In this document: positions 32,836 to 41,081 of the stretch, in pieces
Position numbering within the stretch: the stretch's first letter is position 1
Layout of the letters: every line of letters starts with the position of its first letter
NCBI RefSeq assembly: GCF_040610475.1
Contig: NZ_JBEXMJ010000003.1
Location: forward strand, 186,001 to 250,000
Direction: 5' to 3'
Length of the DNA stretch: 64,000 nucleotides
Source of the DNA: Actinopolymorpha sp. NPDC004070
GTDB taxonomy: Bacteria; Actinomycetota; Actinomycetes; Propionibacteriales; Actinopolymorphaceae
The notes under the pieces: model-generated
Databases searched by the model: none
Seen by the model: the letters and a program-made list of their open reading frames with translations, nothing else
Told to the model about the DNA's origin: nothing
Position numbers and translations under genes: made by a program

Positions 32836-34554
32836 ATGGCCTCGACACAGCAACGCGAACGCGAGACGTCGGCGCCCAAGGACGCCCCGCCGCTGGGCCC
32901 GTGGGAGCTCGCCCGCTGGGTGTGGCGGCAGCTGACGTCCATGCGTACCGCCCTCATCCTGTTGTTCCTGCTGGCGGTGGCGTCCATCCCCGGCACGCTC
33001 ATCCCGCAGCGCCGGATCAACCCGGTGACGGTGGCGGAGTTCATCCGCAACAACCCCGGACTGTCCCGGTGGTACGAACGCTTCGGGCTGTTCGACGTGT
33101 TCGGCTCGCCGTGGTTCGGCGCGATCTACCTGCTGTTGCTGGTGTCCCTGCTCGGCTGCATCCTGCCGCGCACGCTGGCCCACTGGCGGCTGATCCGGTC
33201 CCGGCCGCCGGTCGCGCCGCGCCGGCTGGAACGCCTGTCGGTGCATCGGTCCTGGACCACCGACACCCCGCCGGAGCAGGTCCTCGCGGCGGCCCGGGAA
33301 CGCCTGCGCGCGGCGCGGTACCGCGTGGTGGCCGACGAGGGGTCTGGGTCCGCCGGTCCGGCAGGACCGGCTGGGTCATCGTTGTCCGCCGAACGCGGCT
33401 ACCTGCGCGAGGTCGGCAACCTGCTCTTCCACATGGCGATCGTGGTGGTGCTGGTCGGCGTGGCCATCGGCAGCTTGTTCGGCTTCCGCGGCACCGTGCT
33501 GGTCGTCGTCGGCAACGGCTTCGCCAACACCGTGACGCAGTACGACGGCTACCAGAGCGGCGGGCTGTTCAAGGAGAGCCAGCTGGCGCCGTTCTCGTTC
33601 ACCGTGAAGAGCTTCAAGGTGAAGTTCGCCACCAACGGCGAGGAGAGCGGGTCGCCGCGGTCGTTCGACGCGGCGCTGGCGTACACCCCGCGACCGGGCG
33701 CCTCCACCCGCGACTACCACCTGCGGATCAACCACCCCCTGCACGTGGACGGTACGGACATCCACCTGAGCGGGCACGGGTACGCCCCCCGCTTCACCGT
33801 CCGGGACGGCACCGGCAAGGTGGCGTTCTCCGGCCCGGTGCCGTTCCTGCCGCAGGACTCGAACTTCTCCTCCACCGGCGTGGTGAAGGTGCCCGACGCC
33901 CGGCCGAGGCAGTTCGGCTTCGAGGGGTTCTTCCTGCCGACGGGGATGGTCGACCAGCAGCGCGGGCCGATCTCGGCGTTCCCGGACGCGTTGCGGCCGA
34001 TGGTGTTCCTCACCGGCTACTCCGGCAACCTCGGCCTCGACGAGGGTGTGCCGCAGTCGGTGTACAGCCTGGACAAGACCCGGCTGACCCAGCTCAAGGG
34101 CGGGGACGGCCCGTGGCGCAAGTCGCTGGAGCCGGGGCAGACCGCCTCGCTACCCGGCGGCGGCAGCATCCGTTTCGACGGCTACACCCGCTGGGTCAAC
34201 CTCCAGATCAGCAGCAACCCCGGCGCGCCGGTGGCGCTGGTGGGCGCGGTGCTCGCCCTGGCCGGGTTGCTACTATCCCTTGTAGTACGTCGCCGCCGGG
34301 TGTGGGTGCGGGTCGCCTCGGACAACGGGCGTACCGTGGTCGCGATCGCCGGCATGGACAAGGGCGAACGGCTCAGCTCCCGCGCACCGGGCGTGGCCCG
34401 GGTGGCTCCCGACGAGGGAGACCGCGCGGAGCGGGAGGGGCGGCCCGGCTCGGCCGGCGCCGCTGACGACGAGACGCGCGACCTCGCCGTCGAGATCGAC
34501 AGAATTGCCGCGGGCCTTCCCGGCCGCGCGGCCCCGGCCGGGGAGGAGACGTGA
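32836..34554 (+). CDS. resB: Cytochrome c biogenesis protein ResB
   Basis: ResB (Ccs1) forms, with CcsB, the System II haem lyase that delivers haem and attaches it to apocytochrome c outside the membrane. The 572-residue protein has N-terminal membrane segments (about 37-55, 95-115, and 195-220), a large outer domain and a last membrane segment near 465-490, then a charged cytoplasmic tail of about 80 residues. Orthologous segments such as SIPGTLIPQRRINP are clear. It starts 3 bases after ccdA and overlaps ccsB by 4 bases. Confidence 0.93.
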   Translation: MASTQQRERETSAPKDAPPLGPWELARWVWRQLTSMRTALILLFLLAVASIPGTLIPQRRINPVTVAEFIRNNPGLSRWYERFGLFDVFGSPWFGAIYLLLLVSLLGCILPRTLAHWRLIRSRPPVAPRRLERLSVHRSWTTDTPPEQVLAAARERLRAARYRVVADEGSGSAGPAGPAGSSLSAERGYLREVGNLLFHMAIVVVLVGVAIGSLFGFRGTVLVVVGNGFANTVTQYDGYQSGGLFKESQLAPFSFTVKSFKVKFATNGEESGSPRSFDAALAYTPRPGASTRDYHLRINHPLHVDGTDIHLSGHGYAPRFTVRDGTGKVAFSGPVPFLPQDSNFSSTGVVKVPDARPRQFGFEGFFLPTGMVDQQRGPISAFPDALRPMVFLTGYSGNLGLDEGVPQSVYSLDKTRLTQLKGGDGPWRKSLEPGQTASLPGGGSIRFDGYTRWVNLQISSNPGAPVALVGAVLALAGLLLSLVVRRRRVWVRVASDNGRTVVAIAGMDKGERLSSRAPGVARVAPDEGDRAEREGRPGSAGAADDETRDLAVEIDRIAAGLPGRAAPAGEET

Positions 34555-35594
34555 GTTCGTTGCTCGCGAGCTTGTCGGACAACTTCGTCTACGCCTCGAC
34601 GGCGGTCATCGCGCTGGCGATGCTGGCGCACGCGGCGGAGTGGGCGTTCCGGCGCGAACGCCGCACCTCCGGTCAGGCGGAGCACGCCGCGGCGGTGAGC
34701 GGCGAGGCGAGCGGCGGTACGGCGGCCACAGCGGGGGAGTCGGCCTCCGCCGAGAGTGCCACCGGTGACGGTGAGTCCGGCGGCGGTGTCGCCGTACTCG
34801 AACGCGAGCAGGAGACCGGCGGCGGGGGCGGCGTGGACCGCGCCGACCTGTTCGCCCGGATCGGCGTCGCGCTGACGATCCTGTCCACCGGTCTGCTCGG
34901 CCTGGGCGTGCTGTGCCGCGGGTTCGCGGCCGGCCGGGTGCCGTGGAGCAACCTGTACGAGTTCTCCATCACCGGCAGCTTCGTGATCATGGTCGTCTAC
35001 CTCGTGTCCCTGCGGAAGCTACGCAGCAACTTCCTCGGACTGCCGCTGACCGGGTTCGTCCTGGTCCTGCTCACGATCGCCATCTCGGTGCTCTACGTTC
35101 CGGTGACCGGGCTGATCCCCGCGCTGCAGTCGTACTGGCTGGCCATCCACGTCTCCGCCGCCTGCCTGGCCACCGGCATCTTCACCCTGGGCGCGGTGGC
35201 CAGCGCGCTGCAGATCTTCAAGGCCCGCTACGAGCGCCGGGTGGCGTCCGGCGCCCGCACTCCCGGCGGCTACCTCGCCCAGCTTCCGTCCGCGCAGGCC
35301 ATCGACCGGGTGGCGTACCGGCTGAACGCGTTCGCGTTCCCGATCTGGACGTTCGCGCTGATCGCGGGCGCGGTGTGGGCGGCGGCGGCCTGGGGCCGCT
35401 ACTGGGGCTGGGACCCCAAGGAGACCTGGATGTTCATCACCTGGGTCTGCTACGCCGCCTACCTGCACGCCCGGTCGACGGCCGGGTGGCGGACCAAGGT
35501 GTCGGGGATCGCACTGGTGTCGTACGCCGCGCTGGTGTTCAACCTGGTCGGCGTCAACTTCTTCATCGCCGGCCTGCACTCCTACGCGATGTAG
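34551..35594 (+). CDS. ccsB: Cytochrome c biogenesis protein CcsB (ResC)
   Basis: The 347-residue membrane protein is the haem-handling partner of ResB. The tryptophan-rich WWD-type motif is WGRYWGWDPKETWMFITW near 281-298, which binds haem, and conserved His residues flank it in the C-terminal half. About eight membrane segments are predicted. A Glu/Gly/Ala-rich cytoplasmic stretch near 40-90 follows the first segment and looks disordered. It starts with GTG 34551 overlapping resB and closes the cluster. Confidence 0.95.
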   Translation: MSSLLASLSDNFVYASTAVIALAMLAHAAEWAFRRERRTSGQAEHAAAVSGEASGGTAATAGESASAESATGDGESGGGVAVLEREQETGGGGGVDRADLFARIGVALTILSTGLLGLGVLCRGFAAGRVPWSNLYEFSITGSFVIMVVYLVSLRKLRSNFLGLPLTGFVLVLLTIAISVLYVPVTGLIPALQSYWLAIHVSAACLATGIFTLGAVASALQIFKARYERRVASGARTPGGYLAQLPSAQAIDRVAYRLNAFAFPIWTFALIAGAVWAAAAWGRYWGWDPKETWMFITWVCYAAYLHARSTAGWRTKVSGIALVSYAALVFNLVGVNFFIAGLHSYAM

Positions 35595-35696
35595 GACGCC
35601 GGGCACACCCGCACCGACTGCTACACGCGGACTTGTGCGGCGGCACGTCCGTTCCGTACAAGCGGTTCCGCGTGGGACGCGGGCAGGCTGGTCCCC

Positions 35697-36650
35697 ATGG
35701 TCGATCTGTCTGCCGCTGACGATTTCGTCGCCACCCGCGCCCGGCTGCTCGAACGCCGCCGGTTCGCCCACCTGACCGGGCGCGCCACGCCCGCGCAGGT
35801 GGTCGCCGCCCTCGAGGCCTACCGCAACCCGGACGGTGGGTTCGGCTCGGGACTCGAACCCGATCTGCGCTCGGTGAGCAGCCAGCCTGTGGGCGCACTG
35901 GGCGCCTTCGAGGTGCTGGACGAGCTCGCGGCCACGGCCGGTGCGGTCGTGGAGCCCGGCCTGGTGGCGCGGACGATGGACTGGCTGGACTCGGTGACCC
36001 GGCCCGACGGCGGGGTGCCGTTCGTCCTGCCCACCGCGGCCGACGCGCCACACGCGCCGCAGTGGGCGCCCGAACCCGATCCGGCCTCCTCGCTGCATCT
36101 GACCGCCGCGGTCGCCGCCGCCGCGCACCGGATCGTGGGAGTCGACGCCAACTCCGACGCCAACTCCGACGATGGGTCCGCCCCGGCCGGCCACCCGTGG
36201 CTGCGCCGCGCGACCGACTACTGCTGGAACCAGCTCACCGGCGACTACCGCCCGGCGCACGCCATCGAACTCCGTTACGTCGTGGAGTTCCTCGACGCGG
36301 TGCCCGACCCCGAGCGGGCCCGCGCGGTGCTGGAGTCGTCGATCCGCCCGCACGTGCCCGCGGCCGGCGAGCTCGCCGTGGCCGGAGGTGCCGAGGGCGA
36401 GCGTCAGACCGCCACCGGTCTCAGCCCGCTGCCGGACGCCCGGTCCCGCGCGCTGTTCGATCCCGACGTGGTCGACCGCGACCTCACCCGGCTGGCGGAG
36501 GGCCAGCGTGCCGACGGTGGCTTGGCGGTCGACTGGGCGCCGTTCTCGGAGCTCTCCGACCTGGAGTGGCGGGGAATCGTCACCGTGCGCGCGGTGCGGG
36601 TACTGGCCGCGAACGGCCGGGTCGACCTGCCGGGGGCTGCCTCGAGGTGA
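35697..36650 (+). CDS. Hypothetical protein with terpenoid-cyclase-like toroid fold
   Basis: The 317-residue soluble protein has repeats of the type AYRNPDGGFGSGLEPDLRS and TRPDGGVPFVLP, which resemble the QW/DGG repeats of the alpha/alpha toroid in squalene cyclases and prenyltransferases. No catalytic DXDD or similar acidic motif is visible, so it may be a binding protein instead of an enzyme. CAGGCT lies 7 bases before the ATG (leaderless pattern). The function is unknown. Confidence 0.7.
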   Translation: MVDLSAADDFVATRARLLERRRFAHLTGRATPAQVVAALEAYRNPDGGFGSGLEPDLRSVSSQPVGALGAFEVLDELAATAGAVVEPGLVARTMDWLDSVTRPDGGVPFVLPTAADAPHAPQWAPEPDPASSLHLTAAVAAAAHRIVGVDANSDANSDDGSAPAGHPWLRRATDYCWNQLTGDYRPAHAIELRYVVEFLDAVPDPERARAVLESSIRPHVPAAGELAVAGGAEGERQTATGLSPLPDARSRALFDPDVVDRDLTRLAEGQRADGGLAVDWAPFSELSDLEWRGIVTVRAVRVLAANGRVDLPGAASR

Positions 36651-36669
36651 CGCGCCGGGGAACGACGTG

Positions 36670-36732
36670 CAGCCGAACGATGCTCAGCCGAATGCCCAGC
36701 CGAATGCCCAGCCGAACGCTCAGCCGAACGCG
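36670..36732. repeat. 12-bp tandem repeats between two genes
   Basis: Four 12-bp units of the type CAGCCGAAYGCY (36685-36696, 36697-36708, 36709-36720, 36721-36732) follow a 15-bp variant at 36670. The last unit covers the stop of the phosphotransferase gene on the minus strand and its final Ala-Phe-Gly codons. The rest lies in the gap after the toroid-fold gene. Confidence 0.85.
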
Positions 36733-38045
36733 GGGTAGATCGGCAGCAGCGCGACACCCGGCCAGGCCCGCCGGGCGACCGCCTGGATCCTGCCGGCGAG
36801 GTCGGCCAGCGGCGCAAGGCGGGGTTGACGGCGGCCGGCGTCGGCGAGGTTGTCCAGCCGGAGTACGAACAACTCACGGTGCGAGGGCAGGTCGAAATCC
36901 CACTCGTCGAAACGTCCTCGCTCGGCCCCTTCCGCCGCGATGGCCCGGGGCGTCATCCAGGTCAGTGACCACAGCGCCCAGTACGCCGAGCTTGCGTCCA
37001 GCGCCGCGTCGAAGTCGGTGCCACGGGTGCCGTCCACCTCGCGGCCGGCCTCGGCGAGCCGTCGGCGGTAGCGGGCGACCAGCACCTCCGGCATCCCGTC
37101 CGGCAGCCGGCGTACGCACCAGCAGGTGGGCATGACCGTGCGCACGTAGGCGAGGTCGAGCAGCGCGTGCCTGAACCCACCGAACTCCAGGTCGAACAGC
37201 CGCACCGTGCCGTCGGCGCCGACGTGGTTGTTGTCCGGGCAGCAGTCGTTCGGGCTGTACGCCTGCCAGGTCGGGTCGGCCAGCACCTCCTCGATCCAGT
37301 CGACCGCGGTCAGAGCGGCCTCGTCGACGGCGGTCGCGAGGCCGGGATCGAGGTCGGCCAGCACGGGGGCGAGCCTGGTGCGGACGTCGTGCCCGATGCC
37401 CTCGCCCTTGGCGGAGGTCCCGAACCGCGCGCGCAGCCGGGTGTACTGCTCCGCCCGCTCGAAGGTGGCCACATGGACTCGGGCCAGGGCGTCCACGTAG
37501 CCGGCCAGTCCGGCCCGGGCCTGCTCGGCGCTCTCGCGCAGCAGAACGTGGGCGAGGCTGTGGTCGGCGCCGAGGTCCTCGATCAGGATGAAGCCGAGTT
37601 CGGCGTCGCCGCCGTAGAAGGCAGGTGTCCCGGCCCCGCCGGGGACGCAGGACAGGAACTCCAGGCCGCACCACTCGTTCCACAGCCGGTTGGCCGGGCT
37701 CCAGAAGTCGGTGCCGGCCCGGTCGAACTCGCCGTCGTCGCCGCGATGCGCGACCTTCACCACCGCCGACGGAAACGGCGCTCCGGCGAGGACCAACCGG
37801 GCGACGTGCGCGTGGCCGTCCACCCGAAGCGGCTCGTAGCCCGCCACGCGGACAGGTGTGCCGAGATGGTCGCTCAGGAGGGCGCCCGCGCGAGCCGCGA
37901 CACCGGCCGGCAGGTGCCCGTCGAAGGACTCCTCTCCGGACACGGATCGGCCGGTCACGGGTTGCTCGGAGACAGGCTGCTCGGACACGGGCTGCTCAGG
38001 CTGCTCGGCCTCGTCGGACGCGGCCTTGGGCGACGGCGGGATCAT
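36720..38045 (-). CDS. APH-like phosphotransferase
   Basis: The 441-residue protein has the aminoglycoside-phosphotransferase/choline-kinase fold: a nucleotide-binding half with VVKVAHR, a catalytic loop YSPNDCCPDNNHV (about 265-277) and the metal segment LFDLEFGGF. The usual HxD of the catalytic loop is PND here, so the His is lost but the Asp and Asn remain. The N-terminus has a duplicated SEQPV. The substrate is unknown; nothing nearby suggests aminoglycosides. TACTCT lies 6 bases before the ATG at 38045, the leaderless pattern. Confidence 0.78.
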   Translation of the reverse strand: MIPPSPKAASDEAEQPEQPVSEQPVSEQPVTGRSVSGEESFDGHLPAGVAARAGALLSDHLGTPVRVAGYEPLRVDGHAHVARLVLAGAPFPSAVVKVAHRGDDGEFDRAGTDFWSPANRLWNEWCGLEFLSCVPGGAGTPAFYGGDAELGFILIEDLGADHSLAHVLLRESAEQARAGLAGYVDALARVHVATFERAEQYTRLRARFGTSAKGEGIGHDVRTRLAPVLADLDPGLATAVDEAALTAVDWIEEVLADPTWQAYSPNDCCPDNNHVGADGTVRLFDLEFGGFRHALLDLAYVRTVMPTCWCVRRLPDGMPEVLVARYRRRLAEAGREVDGTRGTDFDAALDASSAYWALWSLTWMTPRAIAAEGAERGRFDEWDFDLPSHRELFVLRLDNLADAGRRQPRLAPLADLAGRIQAVARRAWPGVALLPIYPAFG

Positions 38046-38095
38046 CGCCGCAGAGTAGGCCCCGCGAGCCCCCGAGCGGTAGCGGAATCGACGTC

Positions 38096-38488
38096 TCAGG
38101 CGCGACTGCTGCCGGCGGGACCGCCTGACCCCTCACCTTCGTCGCCGCCGAGTTCGCGTTCGCGGCGTTCGAGGTCGGCCTGCCACTGCCGCAGCCGGTC
38201 GTCCTCGGACTTCTGCCGCATCCGGGCGAGCCGGGCGAGGAACTCCGGGTCGTCGTCGGGCGCCAGCGGCTGGTCGGGCCGGAGTGCGGGCCGCCCGGAC
38301 GAGCCGCCCTCGACGGGCCGGCCGAGTGTGAGCCAGCCGACCGGTCCGGCGTACGGAAGGAACGTGATGACCAGCGCCCACGCCCACCGGGGCATCGCCC
38401 GGACCCTGTCGGATCGGCTCTGCGCGAGATCGACCAGGCAGTAGACGAGCAGGACGAGGGCGATCAGGACGGGTAGTACGCGGAGCAC
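38096..38488 (-). CDS. PLD nuclease N-terminal-type membrane protein
   Basis: The 130-residue protein has two membrane segments (about 4-22 and 35-57) of the PLDc_N type, with RWAWALVITFLPYAGPVGWLTLGRP matching that domain, and a charged helical tail rich in Arg and Glu. It has no phospholipase domain. Such small proteins are common in actinobacteria and of unknown role. I chose GTG 38488 because GGGAGGGGG precedes it on the minus strand. Confidence 0.82.
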   Translation of the reverse strand: MLRVLPVLIALVLLVYCLVDLAQSRSDRVRAMPRWAWALVITFLPYAGPVGWLTLGRPVEGGSSGRPALRPDQPLAPDDDPEFLARLARMRQKSEDDRLRQWQADLERRERELGGDEGEGSGGPAGSSRA

Positions 38489-38650
38489 CGAACCCCCTCC
38501 CGGACGGCTGTGGGGTGAAGTTGTCCCCGAGCGTAGCCGTCCGGGAGGTTCCAGGCCCGTGCTCCTCCGGTGACCGTGCCGACGCGACTGCGGGGCGCGA
38601 GCGCCGCGCCCGACGCGGACGCGGACGCCGGTGACGAAACCGGCGCCGGG

Positions 38651-38656
38651 TAGCGT
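38651..38656 (+). promoter_or_regulatory. -10 box of the dehydratase gene (leaderless pattern)
   Basis: TAGCGT ends 7 bases before ATG 38664. No ribosome site lies in the gap, so a leaderless message is likely. Confidence 0.6.
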
Positions 38657-38663
38657 TTCGCAC

Positions 38664-39626
38664 ATGGCCGAGAGCGCACTGGTGACACTGGACGACGTAC
38701 GCACCGCCGCCAACCGGATCGCGGAGGGGGTGCTGCGCACCCCGCTGGTCGCGACGTCCTGGGGCGAGGCCGACCGGCCGTTGTGGCTCAAGCCGGAGAA
38801 CCTCCAGGTCATCGGGGCCTTCAAGGTCCGGGGCGCGCTGAACGCCGTCGGCGCGCTGACCGAGCAGGAACGCGCGCACGGCATCGTCACGCACTCCTCC
38901 GGCAACCACGCGCAGGCCGTGGCGCTGGCCGGACGGGAGTACGCCGCGCCGGTGACCGTGGTGATGCCGGACACCGCGCCCGAGGTGAAGGTCGCCGCCA
39001 CCCGAGCCCTGGGAGCGGAGGTGGTGATGGTTCCGGCCGCGGAGCGGGAGTCGCGCACCGCCGAGCTTGTCGCCGAGCACGGCTACGCCTACATTCCGCC
39101 GTACGACCATGCGGACGTGATCGCCGGTCAGGGCACGATCGGGCTGGAGATCCTCGCCGACCTGCCCGACGTGGCGACCGTCCTGGTGCCGGTCGGCGGC
39201 GGGGGCCTGCTGTCGGGGGTGGCCACCGCGGTCAAGGCGCTGCGGCCCAACGTCACGGTGCTCGGCTGTGAGCCGGAGCTGGCCGGGGACGCCGCTGAGA
39301 GCATGCGCCTCGGCGAACGCCAGGTGTGGCCGGTCGAGCAGACCTACCGCACGATCGCCGACTCGCTGCGGGTGTGCCTCTCAGAGCTCACCTGGGCGCA
39401 CGTTCACGAACGCGTGGACGGCATCCTCACCGTCACCGAGGACGCCATCGCCGACGCGGTGCGGGTGCTGGCCACCCGGTCCCGGCTGGTGGCCGAGCCC
39501 GGCGGCGCGGTGACCACCGCCGCCTACCTCAGCCACGCGGGCGACCTGCCCGCCGGCCCGGTCGTGGCCGTGGTCTCCGGCGGCAACATCGAGCCGGACC
39601 TGCTGGTCAAGCTGCTGGGCTCCTGA
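38664..39626 (+). CDS. Threonine/serine dehydratase family PLP enzyme
   Basis: The 320-residue fold-type II PLP protein resembles catabolic threonine dehydratase and serine racemase. The PLP Lys is in IGAFKVRGA (about 50-58). The substrate loop is SSGNHAQ (about 77-83), and the phosphate loop is the Gly-rich PVGGGGLLSG (about 178-187). It has no C-terminal ACT domain, so it is not the feedback-controlled biosynthetic IlvA. The probable reaction is deamination of Thr or Ser to a keto acid and ammonia. Confidence 0.87.
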   Translation: MAESALVTLDDVRTAANRIAEGVLRTPLVATSWGEADRPLWLKPENLQVIGAFKVRGALNAVGALTEQERAHGIVTHSSGNHAQAVALAGREYAAPVTVVMPDTAPEVKVAATRALGAEVVMVPAAERESRTAELVAEHGYAYIPPYDHADVIAGQGTIGLEILADLPDVATVLVPVGGGGLLSGVATAVKALRPNVTVLGCEPELAGDAAESMRLGERQVWPVEQTYRTIADSLRVCLSELTWAHVHERVDGILTVTEDAIADAVRVLATRSRLVAEPGGAVTTAAYLSHAGDLPAGPVVAVVSGGNIEPDLLVKLLGS

Positions 39627-39643
39627 CGTACGCTGCCAACGTC

Positions 39644-39898
39644 GTGCGTACCTTCCTCGTCTACACGGTGCTCCGGCTCGTCATCTTCCTGGCGTGCTTC
39701 GGAGTGCTGTACCTGCTGTTCGGCAACCACGTGTCGGGGTGGCTGATCGCGCTGCCCGCCGTGCTCCTCACGTCCGGTCTGTCCTGGTTGCTGCTGCGCC
39801 AGCGCGGCGTCGAGGCCGGCGCGGCGCTCACCTCCGCCGTGAGGTCCGTGCGCGGGCGCCTGGACGCGTCCACCCGCCGGGAAGACGCCGAACGCTGA
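39644..39898 (+). CDS. Small membrane protein (DUF4229)
   Basis: The 84-residue protein has two membrane segments (about 4-24 and 29-50) and a charged cytoplasmic tail, which matches the DUF4229 family of actinobacteria. GTG 39644 lies 17 bases after the dehydratase gene; TACGCT nearby could be its -10 box. The role is unknown; family members are often encoded near menaquinone genes. Confidence 0.75.
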   Translation: MRTFLVYTVLRLVIFLACFGVLYLLFGNHVSGWLIALPAVLLTSGLSWLLLRQRGVEAGAALTSAVRSVRGRLDASTRREDAER

Positions 39899-40018
39899 CC
39901 CGGCGTCCTGGGGACTCCCCGAGGACCTCCTGATCGCCCGCCACTTCGCCGGGTGATTCCGCTCCCGCGTCTCTCGCTCCGCCTGTCGTCGCGTCGTCCC
40001 GCCGCGCCCCCACGAACG

Positions 40019-40054
40019 TGTACTGTCGTACAGATTAAGTTGTACGGACGTACA
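40019..40054. promoter_or_regulatory. Twin operators TGTAC-N4-GTACA before gdx
   Basis: Two perfect inverted repeats occur: TGTACTGTCGTACA at 40019-40032 and TGTACGGACGTACA at 40041-40054. Their centres are 22 bp apart, two helical turns. The only -10-like box (TAAGTT, 40036-40041) lies between them, so a bound dimer pair would block transcription. The TetR-family gene of the same operon is the likely binder. Confidence 0.82.
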
Positions 40055-40084
40055 GCTTTCGGCCCTGGTCGAGGAGAGTGCGGG

Positions 40085-40408
40085 ATGGCGTGGCTGGTGT
40101 TGGTCGGATCGGGGTTCCTCGAAGCGGGCTGGGCGATTTCGCTGAAGTTGTCCAACGGCTTCACCCGGCTGGTGCCGTCGGTGGTGTTCGCCGTGTGCGC
40201 ACTCGCGAGCCTGGGCGGGCTTGCCTGGGCGATGAAGCAGATCCCGGTCGGGCCGGCGTACGCCGCCTGGACCGGCATCGGCGCGTCGGTGACCGCCGTG
40301 ATCGGCATGGTGTTCCTGGGCGACGGCTTCTCCGTCCTGAAGCTCGTCTCGCTGGCGCTGATCATCGCCGGGGTGATCGGGCTCAACCTGTCCGGAGCGG
40401 GACACTGA
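40085..40408 (+). CDS. gdx: SMR transporter, guanidinium exporter (Gdx/SugE) type
   Basis: The 107-residue protein has four membrane segments and closely follows the Gdx/SugE branch of small multidrug resistance proteins, not the EmrE/Qac branch: GSGFLEAGWAISLKLSNGF with the essential Glu13, then AWAMKQIPVGPAYAAWTGIGA. Gdx proteins export guanidinium in exchange for protons. GAGGAGAG precedes ATG 40085. There is no guanidine riboswitch; control seems to be by the twin operators and the TetR gene that overlaps its stop. Confidence 0.88.
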   Translation: MAWLVLVGSGFLEAGWAISLKLSNGFTRLVPSVVFAVCALASLGGLAWAMKQIPVGPAYAAWTGIGASVTAVIGMVFLGDGFSVLKLVSLALIIAGVIGLNLSGAGH

Positions 40409-41016
40409 CCGCCCGACCGGCGCCCCGGGGCGAGGGCCGGGACGCCCGGGCGCCCCGACAGGAGCGTGGCCAGCGGCGCCGGGACGCACTGGTCGCCGCG
40501 GCCGCCGACCTGCTCCAGGACGCCGGGGTGGACGCGGTGAGCCACCGCGCGGTGGCCCGCCAGGCCGGCGTGCCCCTCGGCTCCACGACGTACTACTTCG
40601 CCTCACTGGACGACCTGCGCGCCACCGCGGCCGGCGCCCTCGCGCAGCGCTGGATACGCCGGGCCGCCCGCTCCGCGGCCGCGGTCCCCGAGGGCAGCTA
40701 CGGCGAACGCGAGACCGCCCGGCGGCTGGCCCGCGCGGTGCTGCCGGCCGGGCGTGCCGCGGTCCTCGCGCAGTACGAACAACTGCTCGCCGCCGCCCGC
40801 CATCCCGCGGTTGCCGCGGTCCTGCGGGGGATGCGGCCGGCGTTCCTGGACGTGATCGACGGCCTGCTCGCCCGCACCGGCTGGTCCGGCCGGGTGAGTG
40901 CCGACGTGGTCCTCGCCCTCGTCGACGGCGCGGCGGTGAGCGCGCTGTCGGAGGGCCGCGGCGACGCCCGCGACGTGGCCACCGACCTCCTCACCCAGCT
41001 CCTCGGCGAACGGTGA
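40405..41016 (+). CDS. TetR-family regulator, apparent CTG start
   Basis: The 203-residue protein has a TetR-type helix-turn-helix (GVDAVSHRAVARQAGVPLGSTTYYFASLDDL, about 39-68) and a variable ligand domain. No ATG, GTG or TTG is in frame between the distant upstream 40078 and the HTH. The best start is CTG 40405, 4 bases overlapping the gdx stop, with GGAGCGGG about 5 bases upstream. Co-transcription with gdx and the palindromes before gdx indicate self-repression lifted by the Gdx substrate, which is inference. Confidence 0.82.
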   Translation: MTARPAPRGEGRDARAPRQERGQRRRDALVAAAADLLQDAGVDAVSHRAVARQAGVPLGSTTYYFASLDDLRATAAGALAQRWIRRAARSAAAVPEGSYGERETARRLARAVLPAGRAAVLAQYEQLLAAARHPAVAAVLRGMRPAFLDVIDGLLARTGWSGRVSADVVLALVDGAAVSALSEGRGDARDVATDLLTQLLGER

Positions 41017-41081
41017 CCGCCGACAGTACAGGTGCGGCGAGTCCCCGTACGCGCACGCTGGGTTGACCTAGCCTCGTACCC

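Noticed and set aside
36720..38045. Aminoglycoside resistance gene
   Set aside because: Only the fold is shared; the catalytic loop lacks the His and there is no resistance context.
40019..40084. Guanidine riboswitch before the gdx gene
   Set aside because: The leader is short and filled by two palindromes; no guanidine-I, -II or -III pairing pattern is visible.
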